This document shows positions 34,300-42,445 of a DNA stretch of 64,000 nucleotides, piece after piece; the first letter of the stretch is position 1, and every line of letters begins with the position of its first letter. The notes under the pieces were generated by a model. That model was not told the origin of the DNA and did not search any database. It saw only the letters and a list, made by a program, of their open reading frames with translations. The DNA is from Solirubrobacteraceae bacterium (lineage in GTDB: Bacteria; Actinomycetota; Thermoleophilia; Solirubrobacterales; Solirubrobacteraceae), in contig JAEMSV010000001.1 in assembly GCA_016462625.1 (NCBI GenBank), positions 75,385 through 139,384 of the forward strand, in the 5' to 3' direction. The position numbers and the translations under genes are program-made.

Positions 34300-37200
34300 T
34301 TACCTCCGGTCGAGGGGTGCGACGGCTCTGCTGTCCGGCGGCTCGCCGAGCTCGGCGAGCATCTCCGCGGCCTGCGCGCGGTGCGCTTCCCGCTCCGCAC
34401 TCCCATCCGGGAGGTGGTCTCCCAGCGCGGCATGCGCGAGCGCGAGGTCGTGGCGCATGTCCAGCCCGGCGGCGCTCTCCCGGGCGTGCTCCCACGCGGC
34501 CAGCGCCTTGTCGTGCCGGCCGAGCCGCCAGAGTCGCTCGCCCTCGTAGAGCCAGCGCGCCGGCGCGCCGATCGCGAACGCCCGCGCGTACGTGCGGAGC
34601 CGCTTGCAGGCGGTCGCGACCCCGCGCCGGGCGCGCAGCCGGTCGAGCGGAGAGCGTGCCTCGTCCCAGCGCAGGAAGGCGAGCTCGGCGAGTGCGACGT
34701 AGCCGTCGAGGACCGCATGGCCCGCGGGGCGCCTGCCCTGCTTCTCGAGCACCGCCCAGGCCGCCTCCTCCTCGCGGCGCGCCCCGGCGGCGTCTCCACT
34801 GCGGCGGAGCGCCAGCGCGGTGAGCGCGACGATGTCGACGGAGGTCATGTCGAGCTCGCGGGTCTGCGAGAGCTCGCCTGCGGTCCGCAGGTGCTCGAGC
34901 GCCTCCTCGAGGTCACCGCGGCGCAGTGCCGTGGCGCCGAGCCACGTGTGCGCCCACGCCTCCCCGAGCGACGCCTCCTGCGGCTCGACGGTGGAGAGCA
35001 GCTCGCGCATCCGCTCGGCGCAGAGATCCGGGCGGCCGAAGAGGTGATCGCCGATCGCGGCGATGCCGAGCGCGTCGCGCAGGCGCGGCTTGTGCCCGAG
35101 CCGGCGGAAGCCCTCGATCGAGCGCTCGTAGTCGTCGGCGTAGAGGTCGTACGGCCCCTTCGTCGAGCGGTACATGCACCGCTGGTGCAGCGTGATGGCG
35201 ATCGTGAACTCATCCTGCAGGTCTTCGGCGACGTCGATCGCCATCGTCCCGTAGCGCTCCGCCGGTCCGTGCACGCCGATGAGCCCGAAGATGATCCCGA
35301 TCGCGCCGTAGGCCTCGGCGAGCTCGCGCGATGGGCCGAGGCGCTCGGAGAGGTTGAGCGCTCGCAGGACGACGTAGCTCGACCGCGCGGTGTCGCTCGA
35401 GAGGTAGTAGACCTCGGCCATCATGCGCTGGGACTCCGCGGCCAAGCGGAGCCGGTCACGCCCTGCGGGTTTGACCGGCCGCAGCAGGTGGCCGCGCAGC
35501 GCGTGGTGGGCGGTCTGCACGGCGAGCTCGCGCACCGATGCACCGACGAGTCCGGCGCTCCCGGCGGGAACGGGCCGGTCGAGCGCCGCGATCGCCTCCT
35601 GGGCGACCTCGTGGCACCGCTCGAGCTCGCCCAGCCGGTAGCACGCCTGCGCGACCTGCCACTGCAGCTCCGCCCGCTCCTCGCGCAGCCCGCCGTCGTC
35701 GAGCTCCAGCGCCCGGTCGAGCATCGTCACGCACTCGCCGAAGGCGCCGGAGTGGAAGGCCGCACGGCCCTCGGCCGCATAGTGGCCCGCCGCGCGGCCC
35801 GGGACGCCCGCGTGCTCCCAGTGGTGCCCGAGGGCCGCGTCGGTCACCTCGTCGTCGGTGCGCTCGAGCGCCTCGGCCGCGCGCCTGTGCAGCTCCCGGC
35901 GCTGGGCGAAGAGCAGTTGCTCGTAGACCACGTCGCGGATCAGCGCGTGGCGGAACGCCAGCCGGCCGGCGCCCTCGGGCCCGAGCAGGTTGCGCTCCTC
36001 CAGTCCGGCGAGCTCCGCCTCGATGTCGCCGTCGGCGAGCGCGCGGAGCGTGGCCGAGCTGAAGGTGCGGCCGAGCACGCTGGCGACCTTCAGGATGGAT
36101 TGCGCGGGGACGCCCAGCCGATCGACCCGGCTGGCGATCACGGCCTCGACGCTGTCGGAGGCCTCCAGGTCGTCGAGCGCGCCCGGCCCGCGGTCGCGCA
36201 GCTCGACCGCGAGCTCACGGGTGAACAGCGGGTTGCCGCCCGCCTTGACGCCGATGAGCTCCGCCGTGGTCTCCGGGAGATCGACGCCCGCGGCCAGTGC
36301 CGCCAGGGTGCGCGCGTCGGCGGCGCCCAGCGGACCGACCCGCAGACGCTCGACGCCGTTCGCGCACAGCCGCTCCAGGGCCGGGTGCCCGACCTCGGCG
36401 AGTGGCCGCGTGGTCACGACGAGCAGGAGCGCGCCCGGGTCGGCGGCGACGCGCGTCGCGAGCGCGAGCGATGCGGAGTCCAGCCAGTGCGCGTCCTCGA
36501 GCACGACGAGCGTCGGCGTGCCGGCGGCCGCCGTGAGCAGGCGCGTGGCGAGCGCGTCGCGGACCGCCTCGGCGCGCGCCTCGCCCTCGAGCTGGGCGGT
36601 GGTGTCGTCGCCCGGGAGCGCGCCGAGCGGCTCGGCAGTGGAGAAGACGGTGCGCCACCCGTGGTAGGGGGCGCCGCGGGCGATCGGGTCGCCGGCGCCG
36701 TCGTGCACGGCGATCTCGCGGTCTGTCGCGCGCTCGGCGAGGTGGCGCACGAGCCGGGACTTGCCGATGCCCGGCTCGCCCTCGAGGACGACGACGGCGC
36801 CGTCGCCGTCGAGCACACCGGCGAGCAGGTCGTCGAGGCGGGCCCGCTCGTCCTCGCGGTCGACCAAGGCCGGCCCGCGCGCGGTGGCGGGCGCGCGGTC
36901 CCGGGTCCCGGTGAGCGCGCGCATCGCGACGGGAGCGCCGAACCCCTTCATGCGCATCGCCGGCCGCGCGAGGAGCTCCCATCGGTCCTCCAGCAGCGTC
37001 GCAAGCGGCTCCTCGATGAGGATCTCGCCCGGCCGGGCGGCCTGCATGAGGCGGGCGGCGAGATTCGCGCGCGTGCCCTGCAGGCCGAACGTCCGGCGGG
37101 TCGCGCCACCGTAGGTGCCGGCGTACATCCGCCCGCGGGTCATGCCGATCGCCGCCGGGTGGCTGCCGTCCCGGAGCGCGAGCGCGGTCGCCGCTGCGCG

Positions 37201-38100
37201 CTGCGGGTCGTCGTCGTGGGCGCGCGGGGCGCCGAACCCGACGGACAGGTAGGTGCCCTTGTCGTCGACGACGAGGTCAAAGACCGCGCCGCCGAACTCG
37301 CCCACAGTCGCGTGCACCGCGCGCACCGCCGCGTCCAGCCGTTCGCGGTCGGCGTCGAGCCCCTCGAGGCGGACGAACAGGGCGACGACCGTCCGCAGCT
37401 CGCCGGCGAGCGAGGGGCGGTCGCGCAGCCAATGCGGGATCCACGGCGTCGCCGCCTCGGTACCCGCCTCGACCGGTGCCGGTGTGGGGTCGGGGACGAC
37501 AGGGGTCTCGTCGAGACCGAGGACCTCGACGCTGCCCTCGCCCGCGGCGCCGGTGCGCAGTCCAGGCAGCGAGCCGGCCGTGGCGACATCGACGACGACG
37601 CGCCCGCCCGCGGCGTCCGCCGAGATCGTGGCCAGCAGCGCAACCGCCTCTCCGGCCAGCAGCTCGTGCAGCCGGACCGCCGGATCGCCCACGGTCAGGC
37701 GCTGGTAGCTCCCGGTGGCGACTGCAACGCTGATCTGCGTGCTCGCCGCCCCGGCGATCCCGGCCTGCATTCGCAGCCCGCACGCCACGGCTGAGATGCC
37801 GTCGTCCCCGTCGAAGCAGCAGATGACCGCGTCGCCCGCGAACGCGACGACCGTCCCGCCCGCCTGGTCGACCTCGGCGACGAGCGGGCCGTAGACCTGA
37901 TCGAGCAGCGCGGCGACCTCCTCGGCGCCCCGGCGGGCCCCATGGCTCTGGGCGAGCTCCTCCGTGACCGCGGAGAACCCCGACACGTCGGCGATGAGCA
38001 CCGACCCGCGTCGCCTCTCCGGGCGCGGCGTGCCGTCGTGCAGCGACCGCCGCACGTCAGCGGGCACGAATGCGCCGTGCGGGAGCACAGGCTCAGGCAC
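34300..38100 (-). CDS. Tandem class III cyclase-domain/AAA ATPase/TPR protein (soluble-adenylyl-cyclase-like architecture)
   Basis: The 1266-residue protein has two cyclase-homology domains, an NTPase domain with Walker A GEPGIGKSRLV (Lys447) and Walker B LVVLEDAHW, and a long helical TPR-like C-terminus. Domain 1 keeps both metal-binding aspartates, Asp38 (LIADVSGF) and Asp90 (FAGDAV). The purine-specifying Lys expected three residues before the FAGD glycine is Ala86. Domain 2 (DDKGTYLSVGFGAPRAHDDDP) resembles the degenerate C2 of human soluble adenylyl cyclase. Signalling or regulatory ATPase function is likely; cyclase activity is doubtful. Its start lies inside the end of the DUF5995 gene (8-base overlap), and it is followed 2 bases later by a FAD oxidoreductase. 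No DNA-binding domain is present. Confidence 0.85.
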   Translation of the reverse strand: MPEPVLPHGAFVPADVRRSLHDGTPRPERRRGSVLIADVSGFSAVTEELAQSHGARRGAEEVAALLDQVYGPLVAEVDQAGGTVVAFAGDAVICCFDGDDGISAVACGLRMQAGIAGAASTQISVAVATGSYQRLTVGDPAVRLHELLAGEAVALLATISADAAGGRVVVDVATAGSLPGLRTGAAGEGSVEVLGLDETPVVPDPTPAPVEAGTEAATPWIPHWLRDRPSLAGELRTVVALFVRLEGLDADRERLDAAVRAVHATVGEFGGAVFDLVVDDKGTYLSVGFGAPRAHDDDPQRAAATALALRDGSHPAAIGMTRGRMYAGTYGGATRRTFGLQGTRANLAARLMQAARPGEILIEEPLATLLEDRWELLARPAMRMKGFGAPVAMRALTGTRDRAPATARGPALVDREDERARLDDLLAGVLDGDGAVVVLEGEPGIGKSRLVRHLAERATDREIAVHDGAGDPIARGAPYHGWRTVFSTAEPLGALPGDDTTAQLEGEARAEAVRDALATRLLTAAAGTPTLVVLEDAHWLDSASLALATRVAADPGALLLVVTTRPLAEVGHPALERLCANGVERLRVGPLGAADARTLAALAAGVDLPETTAELIGVKAGGNPLFTRELAVELRDRGPGALDDLEASDSVEAVIASRVDRLGVPAQSILKVASVLGRTFSSATLRALADGDIEAELAGLEERNLLGPEGAGRLAFRHALIRDVVYEQLLFAQRRELHRRAAEALERTDDEVTDAALGHHWEHAGVPGRAAGHYAAEGRAAFHSGAFGECVTMLDRALELDDGGLREERAELQWQVAQACYRLGELERCHEVAQEAIAALDRPVPAGSAGLVGASVRELAVQTAHHALRGHLLRPVKPAGRDRLRLAAESQRMMAEVYYLSSDTARSSYVVLRALNLSERLGPSRELAEAYGAIGIIFGLIGVHGPAERYGTMAIDVAEDLQDEFTIAITLHQRCMYRSTKGPYDLYADDYERSIEGFRRLGHKPRLRDALGIAAIGDHLFGRPDLCAERMRELLSTVEPQEASLGEAWAHTWLGATALRRGDLEEALEHLRTAGELSQTRELDMTSVDIVALTALALRRSGDAAGARREEEAAWAVLEKQGRRPAGHAVLDGYVALAELAFLRWDEARSPLDRLRARRGVATACKRLRTYARAFAIGAPARWLYEGERLWRLGRHDKALAAWEHARESAAGLDMRHDLALAHAALGDHLPDGSAEREAHRAQAAEMLAELGEPPDSRAVAPLDRR

Positions 38101-38851
38101 GCTCCGTGGCGGGGTGGGCGCGCAGCAGGTCGTCGATCTGGTCGTTCACGGTGCCGCGCTGCATGAGGCGGATCGCGCCGGTGATCAGGCGCAGCCGCCA
38201 CGGCGGCTCGGCGAGATCCCGCGCGAGTCGGGACGCGTGCGCGTCGAAGTCCTCGATCTCCGCCTCGCGCGCGGACCCCGACAGTGGCGAGATCCTCAGG
38301 GCGCGCTGCCAGGCGTCCTTGCGCGCCCAGCGCATGGAGACGTCGATGATCGCGTCCTCGGGCCGGCGCCCCACGCGGTCGATCCACCGCAGCAGCGGCC
38401 AGAACAGCGAGATGTCCGCGGAGACCTGCCCGACGAGTGAGGCCAGCAGGGCGTTCATGCGCTGAAAGTCTCCCGCGAACGCGGGCAGCTCGTCGGGGGT
38501 CAGCGCGTCCGTCGTCGCGATCGCGAGGTCGAAGTTGATGTGCGCGTTCATTCCGAGCAGGAGGTGCTGGATCACGCACGGGGCGGTCTCGTCCGCGGCC
38601 GCGAAGGCCACGGCCCAGACCTCCGAGGGCGTGCCGCCGTCGGCGTGCGCGTCGAAGGCGGCGATGTAGCGGCCGAGGAACGTCTCGTTGACGCGCGCGA
38701 GCATCGCGGGCTGCTCGAACGCGCCGCGGGCGAGTGCGGCGGCGATCGCGGCCTCGACATGCGTGTACAGGGCCGCGAAGTACCCGATGCGCGAGTCCCG
38801 CGCACGGCTCCAGTCGATGATCGTCATCAGCGGTCGGCCGTCGGTGGCCAT
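38093..38851 (-). CDS. DUF5995 family protein
   Basis: This 252-residue soluble helical protein has the DUF5995 core LLLGMNAHINFDLAIATTDAL and a preceding FLGRYIAAFDAHADGGTPSEVWAVAF. The His/Asn/Asp triplet NAHINFD could be a metal or active site, but the family's function is unknown. An ATG eight codons downstream (MTIIDWS) is an alternative start. It is the first gene of a three-gene leftward operon with the cyclase/AAA protein (8-base overlap) and the amine-oxidase-fold enzyme. Confidence 0.82.
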   Translation of the reverse strand: MATDGRPLMTIIDWSRARDSRIGYFAALYTHVEAAIAAALARGAFEQPAMLARVNETFLGRYIAAFDAHADGGTPSEVWAVAFAAADETAPCVIQHLLLGMNAHINFDLAIATTDALTPDELPAFAGDFQRMNALLASLVGQVSADISLFWPLLRWIDRVGRRPEDAIIDVSMRWARKDAWQRALRISPLSGSAREAEIEDFDAHASRLARDLAEPPWRLRLITGAIRLMQRGTVNDQIDDLLRAHPATERA

Positions 38852-38896
38852 CCCGCGAGTGTGCCATCGGGTCCGGCAGCTTCAATACCCGCTGGT

Positions 38897-39346
38897 ATGC
38901 GATTCGAGGTGCGCACCGCGGTCAAGCCGCCGCCCGAGGAGGTCTTCGAGGTCTTCGGGGAGGCCGCGTTCGTGGAGTCGGTCACGCCCAGGTTCATGCG
39001 CCTGCGGGTGCGGCAGATCGGCCTCGCGGTCGGCGACAAGATCGACGTCGAGTTCCGCGTGCTCTTCCGGATCCGCTGGGTGAGCACGATCGTCTCCGAG
39101 GAGCGCGCGCCCGACGCGATCCGGTTCGTCGACGAGCGGGTCGGCGATGACGCGACGCCCTGGCCCCTGGCGACGTGGCAGCACCATCACGGGTTCCTCC
39201 GCAGCCCGTCGGGCGGAACGATCATCGTCGACGCGCCGCAGTTCACCGTTCGACCCCGGATCCTCGCGCCGATCGCCTACCCGCTGCTGTGGTTCTCGTT
39301 CGTGATCCGCAAGGGCCCGTACCGGCGCCGCTTCGGCTCGTCCTGA
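38897..39346 (+). CDS. SRPBCC-family (START-like) lipid-binding protein
   Basis: The ATG at 38897 gives 149 residues. The protein begins MRFEVRTAVKPPPEEVFEVFGEAAF and continues with strands RLRVRQIGLAVGDKIDVEFRVLFRIRWVSTIV and ATWQHHHGF, the helix-grip pattern of SRPBCC proteins. This subgroup often looks like cyclase/dehydrase or ligand-carrier proteins. It has no obvious catalytic residue. It is divergent from the DUF5995 operon (45-base gap), which hints that it might share a hydrophobic substrate with that operon's oxidoreductase. Confidence 0.78.
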   Translation: MRFEVRTAVKPPPEEVFEVFGEAAFVESVTPRFMRLRVRQIGLAVGDKIDVEFRVLFRIRWVSTIVSEERAPDAIRFVDERVGDDATPWPLATWQHHHGFLRSPSGGTIIVDAPQFTVRPRILAPIAYPLLWFSFVIRKGPYRRRFGSS

Positions 39347-39419
39347 ACGTGGAAAAGGACACAGACGGGCTGTGGCGCATGGCGTCGTCGCGACGCATGC
39401 GCGTCCATACCTTCAGGCC

Positions 39420-40241
39420 ATGTTCTCGATGGCCCCAACCGCACGCGACCCATGGCGCGGCCCGCGCGCCTCGTACCGGGTCCGGATGCTCGGCGAAGTC
39501 GAGGTCGAAGGCCCCCGCGGCACGTACGCGCCGGCCGCCGCCCGCCCCGGCGCGCTCCTCGCCATGCTCGCGATCCGCTGCGGCCAGACCGTCACAGCCG
39601 ATGAGCTGATCGACGCCCTGTGGGCCACGCCGGGCGCGGCGGCCCACAAGCGGCTCCACGTCAACGTCCTGCGGCTCCGGCGTGCCCTGGCGACCGTGGA
39701 ACCCGACAGCGACCCGGCGGCGTTTGTCCGCACCCGCCCGCGCGGGTACGCGCTCGACATCGATCCGGAGTCCATCGACGCCGTCTGCTTCGAGCGCGAC
39801 CTCTCGCGCGGGCGGGCGGAGCTCGAGGCCGGTGACCCCGCGCGCGCATCGGACACGCTGCGGACCGCCCTGGCGACGTTTCGCGGCGGGGCGCTCGCCG
39901 ACTACGCCTACGAGACGTTCGCGCAGGCGGAGATCCAGCGCCTTGACGAGCTCCAGGCCGACGCGTTCGAGCTGTGGGCCGAGGCAGAGCTCGCGCTCGG
40001 CCGGCACCGCAGCGTCGTCGGAGAGCTCGAGCGCCTGGTCACCGCGTACCCGCTGCGCGAGCGTCCGCGCGAGCTGCTGATGGTCGCGCTCTACCGCTGC
40101 AGCCGGCAGAGCGATGCGCTCGCCGCGTACCACCAAGCGCGCCGCGCGCTCGTCGACGGGCTCGGGATCGAGCCCGGGCGCCGGCTGCAGGGACTTCAGC
40201 AAGCGATCCTCGAGCAGAGCCTTGCCCTTCAGGCGGCGTAG
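39420..40241 (+). CDS. BTAD-domain (SARP-type) transcriptional regulator
   Basis: The ATG at 39420 gives 273 residues (MFSMAPTARD); a second ATG at 39429 is possible. An OmpR-like winged helix comes first (RVRMLGEVEVEGPRG...LLAMLAIRCGQTVTADELIDALW...LHVNVLRLRRAL), followed by the BTAD helical domain from about residue 110 (LELARGRAELE-like repeats, LVTAYPLRERPRELLMVALYRCSRQSDALAAYHQARRALVDGLGIEP). This is the short SARP form that activates secondary-metabolism genes in actinobacteria. No biosynthetic cluster is adjacent, so the target is unknown. It is convergent with the Crp-type gene (13-base overlap). Confidence 0.85.
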   Translation: MFSMAPTARDPWRGPRASYRVRMLGEVEVEGPRGTYAPAAARPGALLAMLAIRCGQTVTADELIDALWATPGAAAHKRLHVNVLRLRRALATVEPDSDPAAFVRTRPRGYALDIDPESIDAVCFERDLSRGRAELEAGDPARASDTLRTALATFRGGALADYAYETFAQAEIQRLDELQADAFELWAEAELALGRHRSVVGELERLVTAYPLRERPRELLMVALYRCSRQSDALAAYHQARRALVDGLGIEPGRRLQGLQQAILEQSLALQAA

Positions 40242-40906
40242 CGGCGCAGCGCCTCGAGATCCCGCACCACGATCCGGCGGCGATGGGTTTCGACCCACCC
40301 CAGCTCGCGCAGCAGCCGCATCGCCTTGGCCACTGCCTCTCGCGACGACGCAGTCCAGCCCGCCAGCTCCTCCTGCGACAGCGCGAGCGTGACCTGGACG
40401 CCGTCGTCGCACGGCTCCCCGAAGCGCTCACAGAGCTCGACGAGGCGGCGCGCGACACGCCCGATGACGTCGTGGCTGGCGAACTCGACGCGGGCGTCGT
40501 CGGCGGCGTGGAGGCGCTCGATGAGCATGAGCACGAGGTTCATCGCTGCCGCGGCGTGCGTGTCGAGGAAGTCCCGGAAGTCGGCGGCGCCGACCGCGAG
40601 CGTCTCCACCGGGTCGATCGCGCGCACCGCGCTCGAGCGCATGGTGTTGGCGAGCGCGCCGATCTCGCCGACGATGTCTCCGGGCCCGCGGAAGGCCAGG
40701 ATCACCTCCTTGCCGGTGGCGGTGACGTTCGTGATCTTCACGCGGCCGCTGACGATGACGACGACGCCGCCGGGATCGTCGCCCTGGTGGAAGATCGCGT
40801 CGCCCGCGTCGTACCGGCGCACACGGCCGAGCGCGCGCAGCTGTCGCTCGTCGTCGTCGCTCAGCGCAGCGAGGAATGCCCCGTCCTGGGTGGCGCGTCG
40901 GGTCAC
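40229..40906 (-). CDS. Crp/Fnr-family transcriptional regulator
   Basis: The GTG at 40906 (VTRRATQDGAFL) gives 225 residues, the usual family length. The cyclic-nucleotide-binding fold spans about 15-130 (YDAGDAIFHQGDDPGGVVVIVSGRVKITNVTATGKEVILAFRGPGDIVGEIG). The C-terminal helix-turn-helix is LSQEELAGWTASSREAVAKAMRLLRELGWVETHRRRIVV. The effector is not certain, as the phosphate-binding loop lacks the canonical RSAA but has MRSSAVRAID. The gene is divergent from the decarboxylase (start 41027) with a 120-base gap and may control it. Confidence 0.88.
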   Translation of the reverse strand: MTRRATQDGAFLAALSDDDERQLRALGRVRRYDAGDAIFHQGDDPGGVVVIVSGRVKITNVTATGKEVILAFRGPGDIVGEIGALANTMRSSAVRAIDPVETLAVGAADFRDFLDTHAAAAMNLVLMLIERLHAADDARVEFASHDVIGRVARRLVELCERFGEPCDDGVQVTLALSQEELAGWTASSREAVAKAMRLLRELGWVETHRRRIVVRDLEALRRYAA

Positions 40907-41026
40907 GCGCGCAGGGTATGCCAGTACGGCGACGGCGCGAGTCACCGGGTGTAACCGCGGTGTAACCGTCCTGAAGGACGGTTCCTCCTTGCCCATCGAG
41001 ACCGACCCAGGAACGGAGCCCTGCGT

Positions 41027-42445
41027 ATGGCCTTCAAGCTGCCGCCCAACTCATTCGGGATCCCGGCCGCTGCATCGGCCGAGGATCTCGGTGCACCCGA
41101 GCGACTCCTGCGCGCTGAGCGGATGGCGGCGGTCGCCTGGGGGGCACGCCGGACCTGGTTCCTGACCGGCGGGGCGACGCAGGGGAACGTCGCCGCGTGC
41201 CTGGCGATCGCCCAGGGCGGGACCGATGTCGTGGTCCAGCGCACGGCGCACGGCAGCACGATCGATGGCCTGATCGCGGCGGGACTGGCGCCGACGTTCG
41301 TCGCGCCCGAGGTCGACGAGCGGCTCGGGATCTCGCACTGCGTCACGCCCCAGGCGCTGGACCGCGCGCTGAACGCCACCCCGGGTGCGGCGGCGGCGTT
41401 CGTCGTGTCACCGACCTTCTACGGGGCGGTCGCCGACGTGCGGGGCCTGGCCCGGGTCGCGCACGGGCATGGGGCCCCGCTCATCGTCGATGAGACGTGG
41501 GGCGCGCATCTCCCGTTCAGCGACCGCCTGCCCGCCCCGGCGCTGGCGGCCGGGGCGGACCTCGTGATCACCAGCCCGCAGAAGCACCTCGGCAGCCTCG
41601 CGGGGTCGGCGCTGCTGCACCTCGGGCGGCACGCCGGTGAGTGGCTCGACGAGGAGGGGATCGCGCGGGCGCTCGGGGCCCTCTCCAGCACGAGGCCGAG
41701 CCGCGTGCTCTGCGCGTCGCTGGATGAGGCGCGGCAGCGGGCGGTCCGCGATGGCCCGGCGCTGCTGTACGGGATGGTCCACGCGCTCGCCGATCTGCGG
41801 CGGGAGATCACCGCGATCCCCGGGCTCGACGTCCAGGACGAGCGGATCGTCGGCCAGCACGGCGTCGTAGGGTTCGACCCGCTGCGGCTGACGATTGACG
41901 TGCGCGGCAGCGGCGCCGGCGGCGACGCGTGGCTGGGAGCGCTGCGGCGAGCCTCCGACGTCGAGCCGGCGGTGTGCGAGGAGCACGTCCTGGTCGTGGC
42001 CTTCGAGCTCGGCGACGATGTCGCCGCGTGGGGCGAGCGGCTCCTCACGGGCCTGCACGGCGCCCATGCGCTCCTGGGACGGCGCCCGGGCCGCGCCGCG
42101 CCGGCACCCGTGCTGGAGACCGCGCCGCTGGCTCGGCTCACGCCGCGCGACGCGTTCCTCGCCGGCCGGGAGGAGGTCCCGGTGCAGGACGCCGTGGGAC
42201 GGATCGCCGCGGAGTCCCTCATCCCGACCCCGCCCGGCATTCCCTTGGTGCTGCCTGGAGAGGAGCTCGACGCGACGGTCCTCCTCCATGCGCTGCGGGC
42301 GGTCCGCCGGGGCACGGAGGTGCGGGGCGCAGCGGACCCCGAGCTGCGCACCGTCCTCGTCGTCGTCGAGCCGGTGGAATCTCCCGGCGCCGGGCCTACC
42401 GGGGCCGCCGAGGTGCGTACCGGCGCTCCACGTCGTCCCACTTGA
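41027..42445 (+). CDS. Orn/Lys/Arg decarboxylase-family PLP enzyme
   Basis: This 472-residue protein has the fold-type I core: GATQGNVAACLAI (48-60), the PLP-binding Asp155 in VDETWGAHLPF, and PLP-Lys186 in SPQKHLGS. It lacks the N-terminal wing domain of the inducible E. coli enzymes, like the B. subtilis SpeA/YaaO size class. The residue before the Lys is Gln185 where most family members have His, which may affect catalysis. The C-terminal domain ends with DELDATVLLHALRAVRRG-type helices. It would make polyamine precursors or a related amine; substrate not certain. Its 3' end overlaps the convergent PKD gene by 50 bases. Confidence 0.85.
   Translation: MAFKLPPNSFGIPAAASAEDLGAPERLLRAERMAAVAWGARRTWFLTGGATQGNVAACLAIAQGGTDVVVQRTAHGSTIDGLIAAGLAPTFVAPEVDERLGISHCVTPQALDRALNATPGAAAAFVVSPTFYGAVADVRGLARVAHGHGAPLIVDETWGAHLPFSDRLPAPALAAGADLVITSPQKHLGSLAGSALLHLGRHAGEWLDEEGIARALGALSSTRPSRVLCASLDEARQRAVRDGPALLYGMVHALADLRREITAIPGLDVQDERIVGQHGVVGFDPLRLTIDVRGSGAGGDAWLGALRRASDVEPAVCEEHVLVVAFELGDDVAAWGERLLTGLHGAHALLGRRPGRAAPAPVLETAPLARLTPRDAFLAGREEVPVQDAVGRIAAESLIPTPPGIPLVLPGEELDATVLLHALRAVRRGTEVRGAADPELRTVLVVVEPVESPGAGPTGAAEVRTGAPRRPT

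Noticed and set aside
34288..37794. 1168-residue plus-strand open frame opposite the cyclase/AAA protein
   Set aside because: The minus-strand protein has Walker and cyclase motifs. The plus-strand frame is compositionally biased and featureless.
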